From Deltaproteobacteria bacterium (GTDB taxonomy: Bacteria > Desulfobacterota > Binatia > UBA9968 > JAJDTQ01): DNA of 34,125 nt. The translations under genes were made by a program, and so were the position numbers. Below, piece by piece: positions 1-7,456 of this stretch. The DNA lies in the NCBI GenBank assembly GCA_028818775.1, contig JAPPNE010000146.1:1-34125 (forward strand). The letters are read 5' to 3'. The notes beneath the pieces were generated by a model. It was given only the letters and a program-made list of their open reading frames with translations. It was not told the origin of the DNA and made no database searches. Position 1 is the first letter of the stretch. Each line of letters opens with the position of its first letter.

Positions 1-490
1 CGGGCTTGAGCAGCGGCTGGCGCTGCGCGTAGGTCATCATGCGCTGGTTCACCGAGGCGGCACCCATGCAGTTGGGGCCGCAACAGACGATGCCGCTCTC
101 CTCGCAGAACTCGGCCAGCTCGCGCCCGCGCTCGTGGCTCGTGGGATCGGTGCCCTCGCCGAAGCCGGCGCTGTAGATGGTGGCGGCCTTGACGCCCAGC
201 GGCGCCGCCTGCCTGAGCGTCGGGATCACCGCCCGGCTCGGCACCAGCATCAGCAGGTGCTCGGCGGGCTCCGGCAGCGCCTCCAGGCTCGGATAGCACG
301 GCGCGTCCCAGAGTTCCTCGTAGTTGGGATTGATCAGGAAGACGTTGCCGGGGAACTCCGCGTCCTTGAGGCTGTGGAAGAGCAGGTTGGGCCAGTTGCC
401 CTTGGGCGAGGCGCCGACAATGGCCACGCTCTTGGCGTGCAGCAGGTCGGCAGCCGGACGGATGGTGGTTCTCTCGATCGTTTCGGTCAT
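1..490 (-). CDS. NDP-forming acyl-CoA synthetase / CoA-binding protein, N-terminal part
   Basis: Partial gene cut by the left window edge; the first 163 residues are visible, starting MTETIERTTIRPAADLLHAK. Residues about 21-37 (SVAIVGASPKGNWPNLL) are the glycine-containing Rossmann CoA-binding motif of the ADP-forming acetyl-CoA synthetase/acyl-CoA synthetase family. Later segments (VFLINPNYEELWDAPCYPSL, then GPNCMG near residue 140) also match that fold. Family members join an acid to CoA with NTP, or act as CoA-binding subunits. It lies 118 bases downstream of tctB, after a large palindromic repeat, so it may or may not share the transcript. No strong Shine-Dalgarno is visible before the ATG at 490. 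Inference: it activates the acid imported by TctABC. The ligase and ATP-grasp parts cannot be seen. Confidence 0.8.
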   Translation of the reverse strand, partial: MTETIERTTIRPAADLLHAKSVAIVGASPKGNWPNLLFHSLKDAEFPGNVFLINPNYEELWDAPCYPSLEALPEPAEHLLMLVPSRAVIPTLRQAAPLGVKAATIYSAGFGEGTDPTSHERGRELAEFCEESGIVCCGPNCMGAASVNQRMMTYAQRQPLLKP

Positions 491-510
491 GTTGTGTTCT
501 TTTCCGATCG

Positions 511-598
511 GCGTCCTTCGACTTCGCTGCGCTGGCGCCTGTCCTGAGCTTGTCGAAGGGCTCAGAACAGGCGCCAGCGCAGCGAAGTCGAAGGACGC
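511..598. repeat. Long perfect palindromic repeat (REP-like, copy 1)
   Basis: Two 32-base arms (511-542 and 567-598) are exact reverse complements. An inner 6-bp stem (544-549/560-565) sits around a 10-base loop, so the whole 88 bases can fold into one hairpin with a single mismatch (543/566). The core CCTTCGACAAGCTCAGGA, read on the minus strand, recurs at 7365-7433. It lies between tctB and the acyl-CoA synthetase and could also stop or stabilise the transcript. Repeats with this core are, from memory, dispersed in many uncultured bacterial genomes. Confidence 0.85.
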
Positions 599-608
599 TC
601 CAAATCCC

Positions 609-1127
609 TTAAAACAGCTCGATGCCGAGGGCGCGCCACAGCTCCCCCTCGTACCACGATGCGTGGATCACCTGGTCGAACACGCCGTAGAGAAAGGCGA
701 TGATGCATACGGTGAGGCCCACGGAGATGAGCCAACTCTCGCCGGAACCCACCTTCAGGTACAGGAAGACGAACAGCGGCAAGGCGATCATCTGGCCCAG
801 GAGCCACGTGCCCGCGATGATGCTCAGTATCCACAGGGCGATGACCGCGGTGCGGACGAGCGCTTCACCGCTCCGCAGGTTCACGTCAAGGAAGATGTCC
901 GCCGCTCCTCCCGCTTCGCCCGGGGTGGGCGCCTCGCCTCCCTTCACTCCGGTCCACAATGCAAGGGCGGCGGCGATGACGCAGCCGGCAACGCCGATGA
1001 GCATGGGAAAAAGCGCGGTTTTCCAGGGCCATCCTCTGGCCGTGAACAACGCCGCGGCGAAGATCACCGCCAGCAGGAGGATGAAGAGGCTTTCGATGTA
1101 GTGTTCACGAATCTTTGGCGTGGTCAT
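609..1127 (-). CDS. tctB: Tripartite tricarboxylate transporter small membrane subunit (TctB family)
   Basis: A protein of 172 residues with four hydrophobic segments (about 11-28, 38-58, 92-113, 116-145), matching the usual size and topology of TctB. The subunit pairs with TctA in the inner membrane to form the secondary, binding-protein-dependent TTT carboxylate importer. The start at 1127 has GAGGTGG a few bases upstream. Its start lies 37 bases after the stop of tctA, in the same direction. The order here is tctC-tctA-tctB, whereas C-B-A is the more familiar arrangement. Family assignment is by size, hydropathy and neighbours, since TctB sequences are poorly conserved. Substrate unknown. 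Confidence 0.88.
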   Translation of the reverse strand: MTTPKIREHYIESLFILLLAVIFAAALFTARGWPWKTALFPMLIGVAGCVIAAALALWTGVKGGEAPTPGEAGGAADIFLDVNLRSGEALVRTAVIALWILSIIAGTWLLGQMIALPLFVFLYLKVGSGESWLISVGLTVCIIAFLYGVFDQVIHASWYEGELWRALGIELF

Positions 1128-1164
1128 CGCCCACCTCGACGGTCTTGCCGCACGTAAGCCATCC

Positions 1165-2649
1165 TCACGAGGCCTCCGCCTCCTGTTGGCGCGACTGGCT
1201 CCTGGTCGCGTAGAACACGGTCGCCAGGGTCATGAGTATCAGGGCGATGACGATGGGCCGCTGCCACACCCACGTCCAGCCGTAACGGCTCACGGCGATG
1301 TCCAGGTAGCGTTCCATGATGGGACCCAGGACGATCCCGAGGGCGATGGGCGGCCGCGGCCAGCCCCAGCGCTTCATGAGGTAGCCCAACGCTCCCGCGG
1401 ACACCAGTACCACCCAGTCACCCAGATCCTGCGTGGCCATCCACGAACCCATGAACACCAGCACCAGGATGATGGGAATGATCAGGCTGCCGCGGATGGT
1501 GGTGACCTTGGCCAACTGGGTGGTGCAGCCCATCAGCACGACGGCGGTGATGACGTTGGCGATGACCAAGGCCCATATCACCGAGAAGGTGACGTCGAGA
1601 CGCGTGCTCAGGAGTTCCGGGCCCGGGTAGATCCCGTGGATCAGGAAGGCGCCCAGCAGGATCGCCATGGTGGCGCTTCCCGGGACGCCGAAGGCGATGG
1701 TCGGAATGAGCGAGCCGCCCTTCATGGCGTTGTTGGCGCTCTCGGGCGCGATCACCCCGCGTATCTCGCCCTTGCCGAATTCGGCCTCGGGATCCCTGTT
1801 GGACTGCACCGCGTGGCCGTAGGCCACCCAGTCGACGATGCTCGCGCCGAGGCCCGGAATGAAACCAATATAGGCGCCGATCACCGCACACCGGAGCGCC
1901 AGCCACCAGTTCCGCACCGCGTCGCGCACGCCGTCCCACATGCCCTTCCCCATCTCCGGCACCTCCGCGAGGGTGCCCCGGCGCACCGCCAACTCCACGA
2001 CCTCCGGCAGCGAGAACAGGCCCAACACGCACGGAACGATGGGAAGCCCTTCCAGGAGATAGGGCGTGTTGAACCAGTAGCGCGGGATGCCGTCCTGCGG
2101 TGAATAGCCCATCATGGAGAGCTGAAGGGCGAACAGCCCCACCAGGATGCCCTTGGCCGGGGCGCTGCCGCTCAGGGCGCCCACCATGGCCATGCCCAGG
2201 ACACCCAGGAGAAAGAACTCGGGGGCGCCGAAGGACAGCACCAGCGGGCTCAGGATCGGGATCGAGAGGACCAGCAGGACGGCGCCCACCACTCCGCCGA
2301 ACGCCGACACCGTGTAGGCGGCGCCGAAGGCCCGGGCCGCCTCCCCCTTCTTGGCCAGGGGATAGCCGTCCATGATGGTGGCTTGGGAGCCGGCCGTGCC
2401 CGGCACGCCCAGCAGCACCGACGATATGGTGTCCGAGGTGGAGGTGATGGCGTACATGCCCATGAGCAGCGCCATGGCCTCGTAGGGTCCGAGGTCGAAG
2501 GTGAAGGGCAACAGGATGGCCATGCCGGAGAGCCCGGAAAGGCCCGGCACCATGCCGAAGAAGACGCCCAGGCCGACGCCCAGCAGAAGATAGCCGAAGG
2601 CCGGCCAAGACAAGATTCCCAGGAGTGCCTGGTGGGCAGCCTCTAGCAT
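1165..2649 (-). CDS. tctA: Tripartite tricarboxylate transporter large permease (TctA family)
   Basis: A 494-residue polytopic membrane protein, full family length. The N-terminal region carries the glycine/proline signature of TctA (GVFFGMVPGLSGLSGMAILL, about 28-47). A second related element (FIPGLGASIVDW) sits near the middle, reflecting the family's internal repeat. A stretch resembling FGVPGSATMAILLGAFLIHG is also typical. TctA forms the transport channel with TctB and takes substrate from a periplasmic TctC/Bug-type binding protein, driven by an ion gradient. The ATG at 2649 has only a weak Shine-Dalgarno. It is preceded by tctC (82-base gap) and followed by tctB. Family certain, substrate not predictable from the permease. 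Confidence 0.95.
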   Translation of the reverse strand: MLEAAHQALLGILSWPAFGYLLLGVGLGVFFGMVPGLSGLSGMAILLPFTFDLGPYEAMALLMGMYAITSTSDTISSVLLGVPGTAGSQATIMDGYPLAKKGEAARAFGAAYTVSAFGGVVGAVLLVLSIPILSPLVLSFGAPEFFLLGVLGMAMVGALSGSAPAKGILVGLFALQLSMMGYSPQDGIPRYWFNTPYLLEGLPIVPCVLGLFSLPEVVELAVRRGTLAEVPEMGKGMWDGVRDAVRNWWLALRCAVIGAYIGFIPGLGASIVDWVAYGHAVQSNRDPEAEFGKGEIRGVIAPESANNAMKGGSLIPTIAFGVPGSATMAILLGAFLIHGIYPGPELLSTRLDVTFSVIWALVIANVITAVVLMGCTTQLAKVTTIRGSLIIPIILVLVFMGSWMATQDLGDWVVLVSAGALGYLMKRWGWPRPPIALGIVLGPIMERYLDIAVSRYGWTWVWQRPIVIALILMTLATVFYATRSQSRQQEAEAS

Positions 2650-2731
2650 TGCGTGTCAGCCCCTGTGATGAAGCCGCCGTGGCTCCCGTTGCCGGACGGG
2701 TGCGGTCCGGCAACGGGAAGCGGTGGGTGAT

Positions 2732-3817
2732 TTATTTTGAGCCCGCCTGCTTGCGGCCCTGCTCGACGTACTTGAGCCGGAACTGCTTCATCTCGTCACC
2801 CGCGGTCGTCCACGGCTTCATGGCGTTGGCAATGGACTTGGGATCGGTCAGCATCTGCGGCTCGATACCCACGGTTTTCTTGTATTCCGCGAGAAACTCC
2901 GGGTCCTTGCTCATATTCGCGAAGGCCGTCCGCATCGCATCGACGGCCGCCTGGGGGACTCCCGGCGGGGCCAGGATCTGGCGGTAGCTGCTCAGGATCT
3001 CGAAGAGCTGCCACAACGGTCCCTCGGGAGCCTTGCCCGAGAGCTGCTTGACGAAATCCCGCGCGGGCACGCCCGGTGCGATGGCGGGAATGTTCGCGTC
3101 GCTGCCATACCACAGGGGCGAGGCCTCGCCCTTGTCGACGGCGATGGGCTTGACCCGCGTCAGGTAGAACGGGGTGCTGCCGTCCACGTAGTTGATCTCG
3201 TCGCGCAGGAACGCTGACAGGAGGCCGGCGGACCCCTGGTACCCGGTGACGTACTTGTACTTCACGCCCGCCAGGTCGAACAGCGCGCGGAACTTGAGGT
3301 CCTTGCTGCTGTCGGCGCGGAACCCGCCCACGGTGAGGTTCGTGGCTTTCTTGAGGTCCCCGAGCTGCTTGTACGGGGGGGTGAGCTTGGTCGACACCAC
3401 GCCCACGCTCACCACCGGGGTGAACATGACCGGGATGATCTCCTCCATGTTGGCCCGCAGACCGGCGGCCTTGGGATCACCGACAAACCACTCCTGGTAG
3501 CGGCCGCTGGCGGTCTGGCAGCCCATGACCGTGCCGTTCCGGCGCGCCCGCTCGTAAATCCAGTTCATGGCCAGCGTGCCGCCGCCGCCCGGCTTGCTCG
3601 TGACCACGATAGTGGGATCGCCCTTCAGATGCTTCTTGAGATGCCGGGCGTAGATGCGGCACTCGATGTCGGTGGGGCCGCCCGCCGAGAAGTCGATCAC
3701 CAGCCTCAAGGTCTTGCCTTGAAAAAACGGTTTGTCCGCGGCCAGTGCCGGGGTCGCGAGCAACAGTGCGAGCACCAGCACGGCGCAAGTGGAAAGCACG
3801 TGTAAGGTTGACTTCAT
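2732..3817 (-). CDS. tctC: TctC/Bug-type periplasmic solute-binding protein
   Basis: A protein of 361 residues with a clear Sec signal peptide: a hydrophobic run at 11-22 and a likely cleavage after PALA at residue 26. The mature start resembles the TctC family: a strand followed by LVIDFSAGGPTDIECRIYA, then a KPGGGGTLAMN loop that in this family contacts the ligand carboxylate. It is longer than the usual ~320 residues. It captures a carboxylic acid in the periplasm for TctAB. AAGGAGGGAGC precedes the ATG at 3817. It follows the crotonase pair by 114 bases on the same strand, which links the imported substrate to CoA-thioester chemistry. The ligand itself cannot be inferred. Confidence 0.87.
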   Translation of the reverse strand: MKSTLHVLSTCAVLVLALLLATPALAADKPFFQGKTLRLVIDFSAGGPTDIECRIYARHLKKHLKGDPTIVVTSKPGGGGTLAMNWIYERARRNGTVMGCQTASGRYQEWFVGDPKAAGLRANMEEIIPVMFTPVVSVGVVSTKLTPPYKQLGDLKKATNLTVGGFRADSSKDLKFRALFDLAGVKYKYVTGYQGSAGLLSAFLRDEINYVDGSTPFYLTRVKPIAVDKGEASPLWYGSDANIPAIAPGVPARDFVKQLSGKAPEGPLWQLFEILSSYRQILAPPGVPQAAVDAMRTAFANMSKDPEFLAEYKKTVGIEPQMLTDPKSIANAMKPWTTAGDEMKQFRLKYVEQGRKQAGSK

Positions 3818-3865
3818 CGCTTGCTCCCTCCTTGAATCTGTGAATGCCGTCTTCCGGCTGTTGGA

Positions 3866-3895
3866 GCATCGGTCCGGGCGCCGCCGGGCCGATGC
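3866..3895 (-). terminator. GC-rich hairpin between crotonase A and tctC
   Basis: GCATCGG (3866-3872) pairs with CCGATGC (3889-3895), and an inner CCGG/CCGG stem (3874-3877/3884-3887) closes a six-base loop. The gap pair is a mismatch on the transcribed (minus) side. No T-run follows, so it could be a weak terminator, an attenuator or an mRNA-stabilising stem between the crotonases and the transporter genes. Confidence 0.35.
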
Positions 3896-3931
3896 CTCGC
3901 CCTCCTGACTGTCACACCTGCCGCCTACCGG

Positions 3932-4768
3932 CTAGGAAGCCTTGTTGACCCGCGCCATGGGGCCGAACCCAGGCTTGTAGGTCTTGTCGTCGATGAACTG
4001 CTTGATGCCCTGGTCGTAACCGCCCTCCCGGTCCTGCATCTTGATCTGCGCGCCCTTGGCGGCCAGATAGTCCTCGGCCTGGGAGTAGTCCATGTTGCGC
4101 ACGAGCTTGTAGGCCTGCTTGGTGGCGCGTAGCGCCCAAGGGTTCTTCTCCATGAGCTTCCTGGCCAGCTTCACGGTTTCGTCCCGGAGCTGGTCCGCCG
4201 GCACCGAGTAGTTCACGAGCCGCATCTCCGCGGCCTTCTTGCCGTCGAAGGGATCGCCGGTCATGGCGTGGTAGAGGCCGTCGCGCAAGGACAGCATGTC
4301 CGTGACCACCCGGCTCACGAGGCCGCCGGGCAGGATGCCCCAGTTGACCTCGGAAAGCCCGAAGACGGCGTCATCCGCGGCGATGGCGAAGTCGCAGGCC
4401 ACCAGCGGCGTGAACGCCCCGCCGAAGCAGAAGCCGTTGACCATGGCGATGGTGGGCTTGGGGAAGGTGAAGAGCTTGCGCCAGCGCCACTCCTGGCTGC
4501 ACCAGCTCGCCTGCCGGCGCAGCGCCGGGTTCTTGTCGCCCTCGCGGAAGTATTCCTTGAGGTCCTGGCCGGCGCACCAGCTATTGCCCGCGCCGGTGAT
4601 GACCATGACCTGGGTCTCGGGATCTCCCTCGGCCTCGGTCACCGCGTCGTACATGTCGAAGTGGAGCTGCGGGCTCATGGCGTTGCGCTTCTCCGGACGG
4701 TTGAGGATGACCCAGGTGAGGCCGTCCTCCTTCTCCACCAGCACGGTCTTGTACTCTTTCGTTGCCAT
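3932..4768 (-). CDS. Hydroxycinnamoyl-CoA hydratase/lyase-like crotonase, copy A
   Basis: A crotonase-fold protein of 278 residues starting MATKEYK; AAGGAGGT lies about 9 bases before this ATG, so a frame extension upstream (MFQGGTRL) is rejected. From recall, it resembles bacterial p-hydroxycinnamoyl-CoA hydratase-lyase (feruloyl-CoA to vanillin plus acetyl-CoA) along its length: ILNRPEKRNAMSP, GGAFTPLVACD, then FGLSEVNWGI. The Glu at 140 matches the family's catalytic Glu143, and Tyr73 matches the substrate-contacting Tyr75. Differences from that enzyme are Gln68 (Met70), Thr120 (Ser123) and Ala236 where the phenol-binding Tyr239 is expected, so the substrate may not be ferulate. Its near-twin lies immediately upstream in the operon. 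Enoyl-CoA hydratase of another pathway is the alternative. Confidence 0.82.
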   Translation of the reverse strand: MATKEYKTVLVEKEDGLTWVILNRPEKRNAMSPQLHFDMYDAVTEAEGDPETQVMVITGAGNSWCAGQDLKEYFREGDKNPALRRQASWCSQEWRWRKLFTFPKPTIAMVNGFCFGGAFTPLVACDFAIAADDAVFGLSEVNWGILPGGLVSRVVTDMLSLRDGLYHAMTGDPFDGKKAAEMRLVNYSVPADQLRDETVKLARKLMEKNPWALRATKQAYKLVRNMDYSQAEDYLAAKGAQIKMQDREGGYDQGIKQFIDDKTYKPGFGPMARVNKAS

Positions 4769-4864
4769 TAAACGTGTACCTCCTTGGAACATTCAAGTGA
4801 TTGAGATTCCGCCAACTCTATGCAGTCGGGTTGCCGGAGTCAAGGCGCGGACAAACCCGAGGCG

Positions 4865-5701
4865 TCAGGAACCCTTGTGGACGCGGGCCATGGGGCCGAA
4901 CCCCGGCTTGTAGGTCTTGTCGTCGATGAACTGCTTGATGCCCTGGTCGTAACCGCCCTCCCGGTCCTGCATCTTGATCTGCGCGCCCTTGGCGGCCAGA
5001 TAGTCCTCGGCCTGGGAGTAGTCCATGCCGCGCACCAGCTTGTAGGCCTGCTTGGTGGCCCGCAGCGCCCAGGGGTTCTTCTCCATGAGCTTCCTGGCCA
5101 GCTTCACGGTCTCGTCCCGGAGCTGGTCCGCCGGCACCGCGTAGTTGACCAGCCGCATCTCCGCGGCCTTCCTGCCGTCGAACGGGTCGCCGGTCATGGC
5201 ATGGTAGAGGCCGTCGCGCAGGCTCAACACGTCGGTGACGACACGGCTCACCAGGCCGCCGGGCAGGATGCCCCAGTTGACCTCGGACAGCCCGAAAATG
5301 GCGTCCTCGGCGGCGATGGCGAAGTCACAGGCAATCATCGGGCTGAAGGCGCCGCCGAAGCAGTAGCCGTTCACCATGGCGATGGTGGGCTTGGGAAAGG
5401 TGAAGAGCTTGCGCCAGCGCCATTCCTGGCTGGCCCACGCCACCTGCCGCTGAAACTCGGGGTTCTTGTCGCCCTCGCGGAAGAACTCCTTGAGATCCAT
5501 GCCGGCGCACCAGCTCTGGCCCGCGCCGGTGATGACCATGACCTGGGTCTCGGGGTCTCCCTCGGCTTCCGTCACCGCGTCGTACATGTCGAAGTGGAGC
5601 TGCGGGTTCATGGCGTTGCGCTTCTCGGGACGGTTGAGGATGACCCAGGTGAGGCCGTCCTCCTTCTCCACCAGCACGGTCTTGTATTCTTTTGTCGCCA
5701 T
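4865..5701 (-). CDS. Hydroxycinnamoyl-CoA hydratase/lyase-like crotonase, copy B
   Basis: A protein of 278 residues, identical in length to copy A and differing at 22 positions (92% identity). AAGGAGG lies 7 bases before the ATG, and this ribosome-binding region is also shared with copy A, so the unit was duplicated with its leader. Conserved: oxyanion-hole loops (AGMDLKEF and GGAFSPMIACD) and the catalytic Glu140 in FGLSEVNWG. Compared with copy A it has Met68, Phe73 and Ser120: Met and Ser match the characterised hydratase-lyase (Met70, Ser123), but Phe replaces its Tyr75. Ala236 occupies the Tyr239 position in both copies. It starts 28 bases after the stop of the dienelactone-hydrolase gene. 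Probable role: hydration and/or retro-aldol cleavage of an aromatic or alkenoyl-CoA. Confidence 0.82.
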   Translation of the reverse strand: MATKEYKTVLVEKEDGLTWVILNRPEKRNAMNPQLHFDMYDAVTEAEGDPETQVMVITGAGQSWCAGMDLKEFFREGDKNPEFQRQVAWASQEWRWRKLFTFPKPTIAMVNGYCFGGAFSPMIACDFAIAAEDAIFGLSEVNWGILPGGLVSRVVTDVLSLRDGLYHAMTGDPFDGRKAAEMRLVNYAVPADQLRDETVKLARKLMEKNPWALRATKQAYKLVRGMDYSQAEDYLAAKGAQIKMQDREGGYDQGIKQFIDDKTYKPGFGPMARVHKGS

Positions 5702-5729
5702 CGGATGCCTCCTTGGAAATGTTGGTGCT

Positions 5730-6470
5730 CTACCCCTTCAGGTGCCTGGCCAGGAACGCCAGCGTCTTGGGCCAGACGTCCTTGGCGGAGGCCTCGTGGT
5801 AGCTCGGGCGATCGTCGCAGAAGAACGCGTGGCCCGCGTCGTCGTACAGGTGCCACTCGTAGTCTACGGCGTTGGCCTTCAGCGTGTCCTCGATGGCGTC
5901 CCGGGCCTCCTGGGGGATGCCCTGGTCCTGCCCGCCCCATACGCACTGCATCGGGATCTTGATGTTGTTCCCCTGGGTCACGGGCTCCACCGGGCTCTTC
6001 TCGCCGCGCTGACCGCCGGCGATCTGGCCGCCGTAGTACAGGCTGCTGCACGCAAGCCCCGGGCAGTTGCACGCCGCCATCCACGACACCCGGCCGCCGA
6101 AGCAGTAACCGATGATGCCCACCCGGTCCGGGTCCACGTCGTCGCGCCCCTTGGCGTAGGCAATGGCGCGGTTCAGGTCCTCGACGACCTTGGTGTCGTA
6201 AAGGGTGCCGCGGGCGGCAAAGGCGCCGTCGCGGTCGGTGTTGGGGATGACGCGCTCGTCCAGGCGATAGTAGAGATCCGGCGATACTGCCACGTAACCC
6301 TCGTTGGCGAAGCGTTCGGTGACATCCTTCATGTGCGCGTTGACGCCGAAGATCTCCATGATCACCAGCAGCGCCGGCTTCCTGCCGTCGCCGTCGGGCG
6401 CGGCCACGTACAGGCCCATGGACTTGCCGTCTTCGGCGGGGATGTCCACCGTTGCGAGGTTGATGCTCAT
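5730..6470 (-). CDS. Dienelactone hydrolase family protein
   Basis: An alpha/beta-hydrolase of 246 residues and typical family length. The triad is visible: nucleophile Cys123 in GYCFGG, Asp182 in GGQDQ and His214 in DAGHAFF. Glu39 in IMEIFG matches the glutamate that activates the cysteine in dienelactone hydrolase. The start at 6470 (MSINLATVDIPAEDG) is chosen because AGGAGGA precedes it by five bases; the open frame continues 48 codons upstream without such support. The classical enzyme opens dienelactone in chlorocatechol and related ring-cleavage pathways, but many relatives hydrolyse other esters or lactones. It is the first gene of the minus-strand catabolic run and is probably cotranscribed with crotonase B. 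Confidence 0.9.
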   Translation of the reverse strand: MSINLATVDIPAEDGKSMGLYVAAPDGDGRKPALLVIMEIFGVNAHMKDVTERFANEGYVAVSPDLYYRLDERVIPNTDRDGAFAARGTLYDTKVVEDLNRAIAYAKGRDDVDPDRVGIIGYCFGGRVSWMAACNCPGLACSSLYYGGQIAGGQRGEKSPVEPVTQGNNIKIPMQCVWGGQDQGIPQEARDAIEDTLKANAVDYEWHLYDDAGHAFFCDDRPSYHEASAKDVWPKTLAFLARHLKG

Positions 6471-6527
6471 CGTGTTCCTCCTGTGGGTTGTGTTTTGTTC
6501 AGATTCGATGGGATCGACGAGAGTTCT

Positions 6528-6556
6528 CATTGACACGGGGTTCGCGAAGCTGTCAA
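6528..6556 (-). promoter_or_regulatory. Candidate promoter of the catabolic operon
   Basis: On the minus strand a perfect TTGACA (6551-6556) is followed after 17 bases by TCAATG (6528-6533). The second hexamer is a poor -10 match. The position, 58 bases before the dienelactone-hydrolase ATG at 6470, suits a promoter for the leftward operon. No operator could be recognised. Confidence 0.4.
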
Positions 6557-6628
6557 GGACGGGTCCGCGGGGAATGACGCTCGGTTGGCCCGTGGCCGGT
6601 GAGTTGTGACGCAACCTGGATGGACGTT

Positions 6629-6656
6629 TTGTTACCGCTGGGCGTTGTGCTACTCT
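6629..6656 (+). promoter_or_regulatory. Candidate promoter of the ThrH-like gene
   Basis: TTGTTA (6629-6634), a 16-base spacer, then TACTCT (6651-6656), preceded by TTGTGC. The -10 region resembles those proposed at 12790 and 26571 (TAGTGT and TAGTCT). It would give a leader of roughly 85 bases before the ATG at 6748. Confidence 0.35.
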
Positions 6657-6747
6657 CCCGATTTCGGGCCTGCGTCACCCCGCGGGCCAACCCCAATTCC
6701 CGACGCCCTCGCCGGTGCTCGGAATTCGACCGGGACGTATCGATATC

Positions 6748-7341
6748 ATGCAAATCTGCTGTTTGGACCTGGAGGGAGTCCTCCTGCCGGAAATCTGGAT
6801 CGCGGTGGCCGAGCATTTCCACAACGACGACCTGCGGCTCACCACGCGCGACATCTCCGACTACGACCAGCTCATGCAGCACCGCCTGAAGGTGCTCCGG
6901 AGGAACCGCATCCGGCTGGCGGACATCCAGGGCGTCATCGCCGGCATGGAGCCGCTGCCCGGGGCCAGGGACTTCCTCGACGACCTCTATCAGGACTTCC
7001 AGGTGGTGCTGCTGTCGGACACCTACTACGAGTTCGCCATGCCGCTGATCCGGAAGCTGGGGAACCCGACGCTCTTGTGCAACTGGCTCACGGTGAGCCG
7101 GTCGGGGTACATCGCGAACTACATCCTCCGCCAGAAGGACGGCAAGCGCAAAGCCGTGAGGGCGTTCAAGCAGATCGGCTTTCGCGTGGTGGCGGCGGGG
7201 GACTCCTACAACGACCTGAGCATGCTGCGCACCGCCGACCGCGGCGTGCTGTTCAACCCGCCGGAGGCCATCGTCAAGCGGTACCCGGCTTTTCCGGTCT
7301 CGCGCGACTACGCGACGCTGTCGCGGTTGCTGAGACAGTAA
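6748..7341 (+). CDS. thrH: ThrH-type phosphoserine phosphatase / homoserine phosphotransferase
   Basis: A HAD-superfamily protein of 197 residues. Motif I is CLDLEGVLLPEIW (Asp7 as nucleophile, Glu9 in the second position), which is the peculiar ThrH form rather than DxDxT. Motif II is LLSDTYYEF, then LRQKDGKRKAV supplies the lysine, and GDSYNDLSML is motif IV. The order and the wording (TLLC, LRQKD) follow Pseudomonas ThrH closely. That enzyme dephosphorylates phosphoserine and can move the phosphate to homoserine, linking serine and threonine synthesis. ATG 6748 is chosen because the family begins directly with this strand; upstream codons are not conserved. A stand-alone gene, followed by a palindromic repeat. 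Confidence 0.9.
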   Translation: MQICCLDLEGVLLPEIWIAVAEHFHNDDLRLTTRDISDYDQLMQHRLKVLRRNRIRLADIQGVIAGMEPLPGARDFLDDLYQDFQVVLLSDTYYEFAMPLIRKLGNPTLLCNWLTVSRSGYIANYILRQKDGKRKAVRAFKQIGFRVVAAGDSYNDLSMLRTADRGVLFNPPEAIVKRYPAFPVSRDYATLSRLLRQ

Positions 7342-7364
7342 AGTACCTTCAACGGCGCCGTTCG

Positions 7365-7433
7365 GTCCTGAGCCCTTCGACAAGCTCAGGACAGGCTTAG
7401 CGGAGCGCAAGCGAAGCGACGTCGAAGGACGCC
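7365..7433. repeat. Palindromic repeat (REP-like, copy 2)
   Basis: GTCCTGAGC (7365-7373) and GCTCAGGAC (7384-7392) form a 9-bp stem around a loop containing CCTTCGAC. GTCGAAGGACGC follows at 7421-7432. It shares the core CCCTTCGACAAGCTCAGGAC with copy 1 at 511-598 but has only one flank preserved. It lies in the gap between thrH and the cyclic amidohydrolase gene and ends 24 bases before the latter's start. Confidence 0.8.
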
Positions 7434-7456
7434 GACAGCAACCAAGGAGAACTTCC

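Noticed and set aside
511-598. CRISPR-like repeat
   Set aside because: Only one inverted, not direct, repeat and no spacer array.
3866-3895. Strong intrinsic terminator between crotonase A and tctC
   Set aside because: The stem is interrupted and there is no T-run; it is kept only as a low-confidence hairpin.
4769-4792. An eight-residue N-terminal extension of crotonase A
   Set aside because: The Shine-Dalgarno AAGGAGGT lies inside it, directly before the MATKEYK start shared with copy B.
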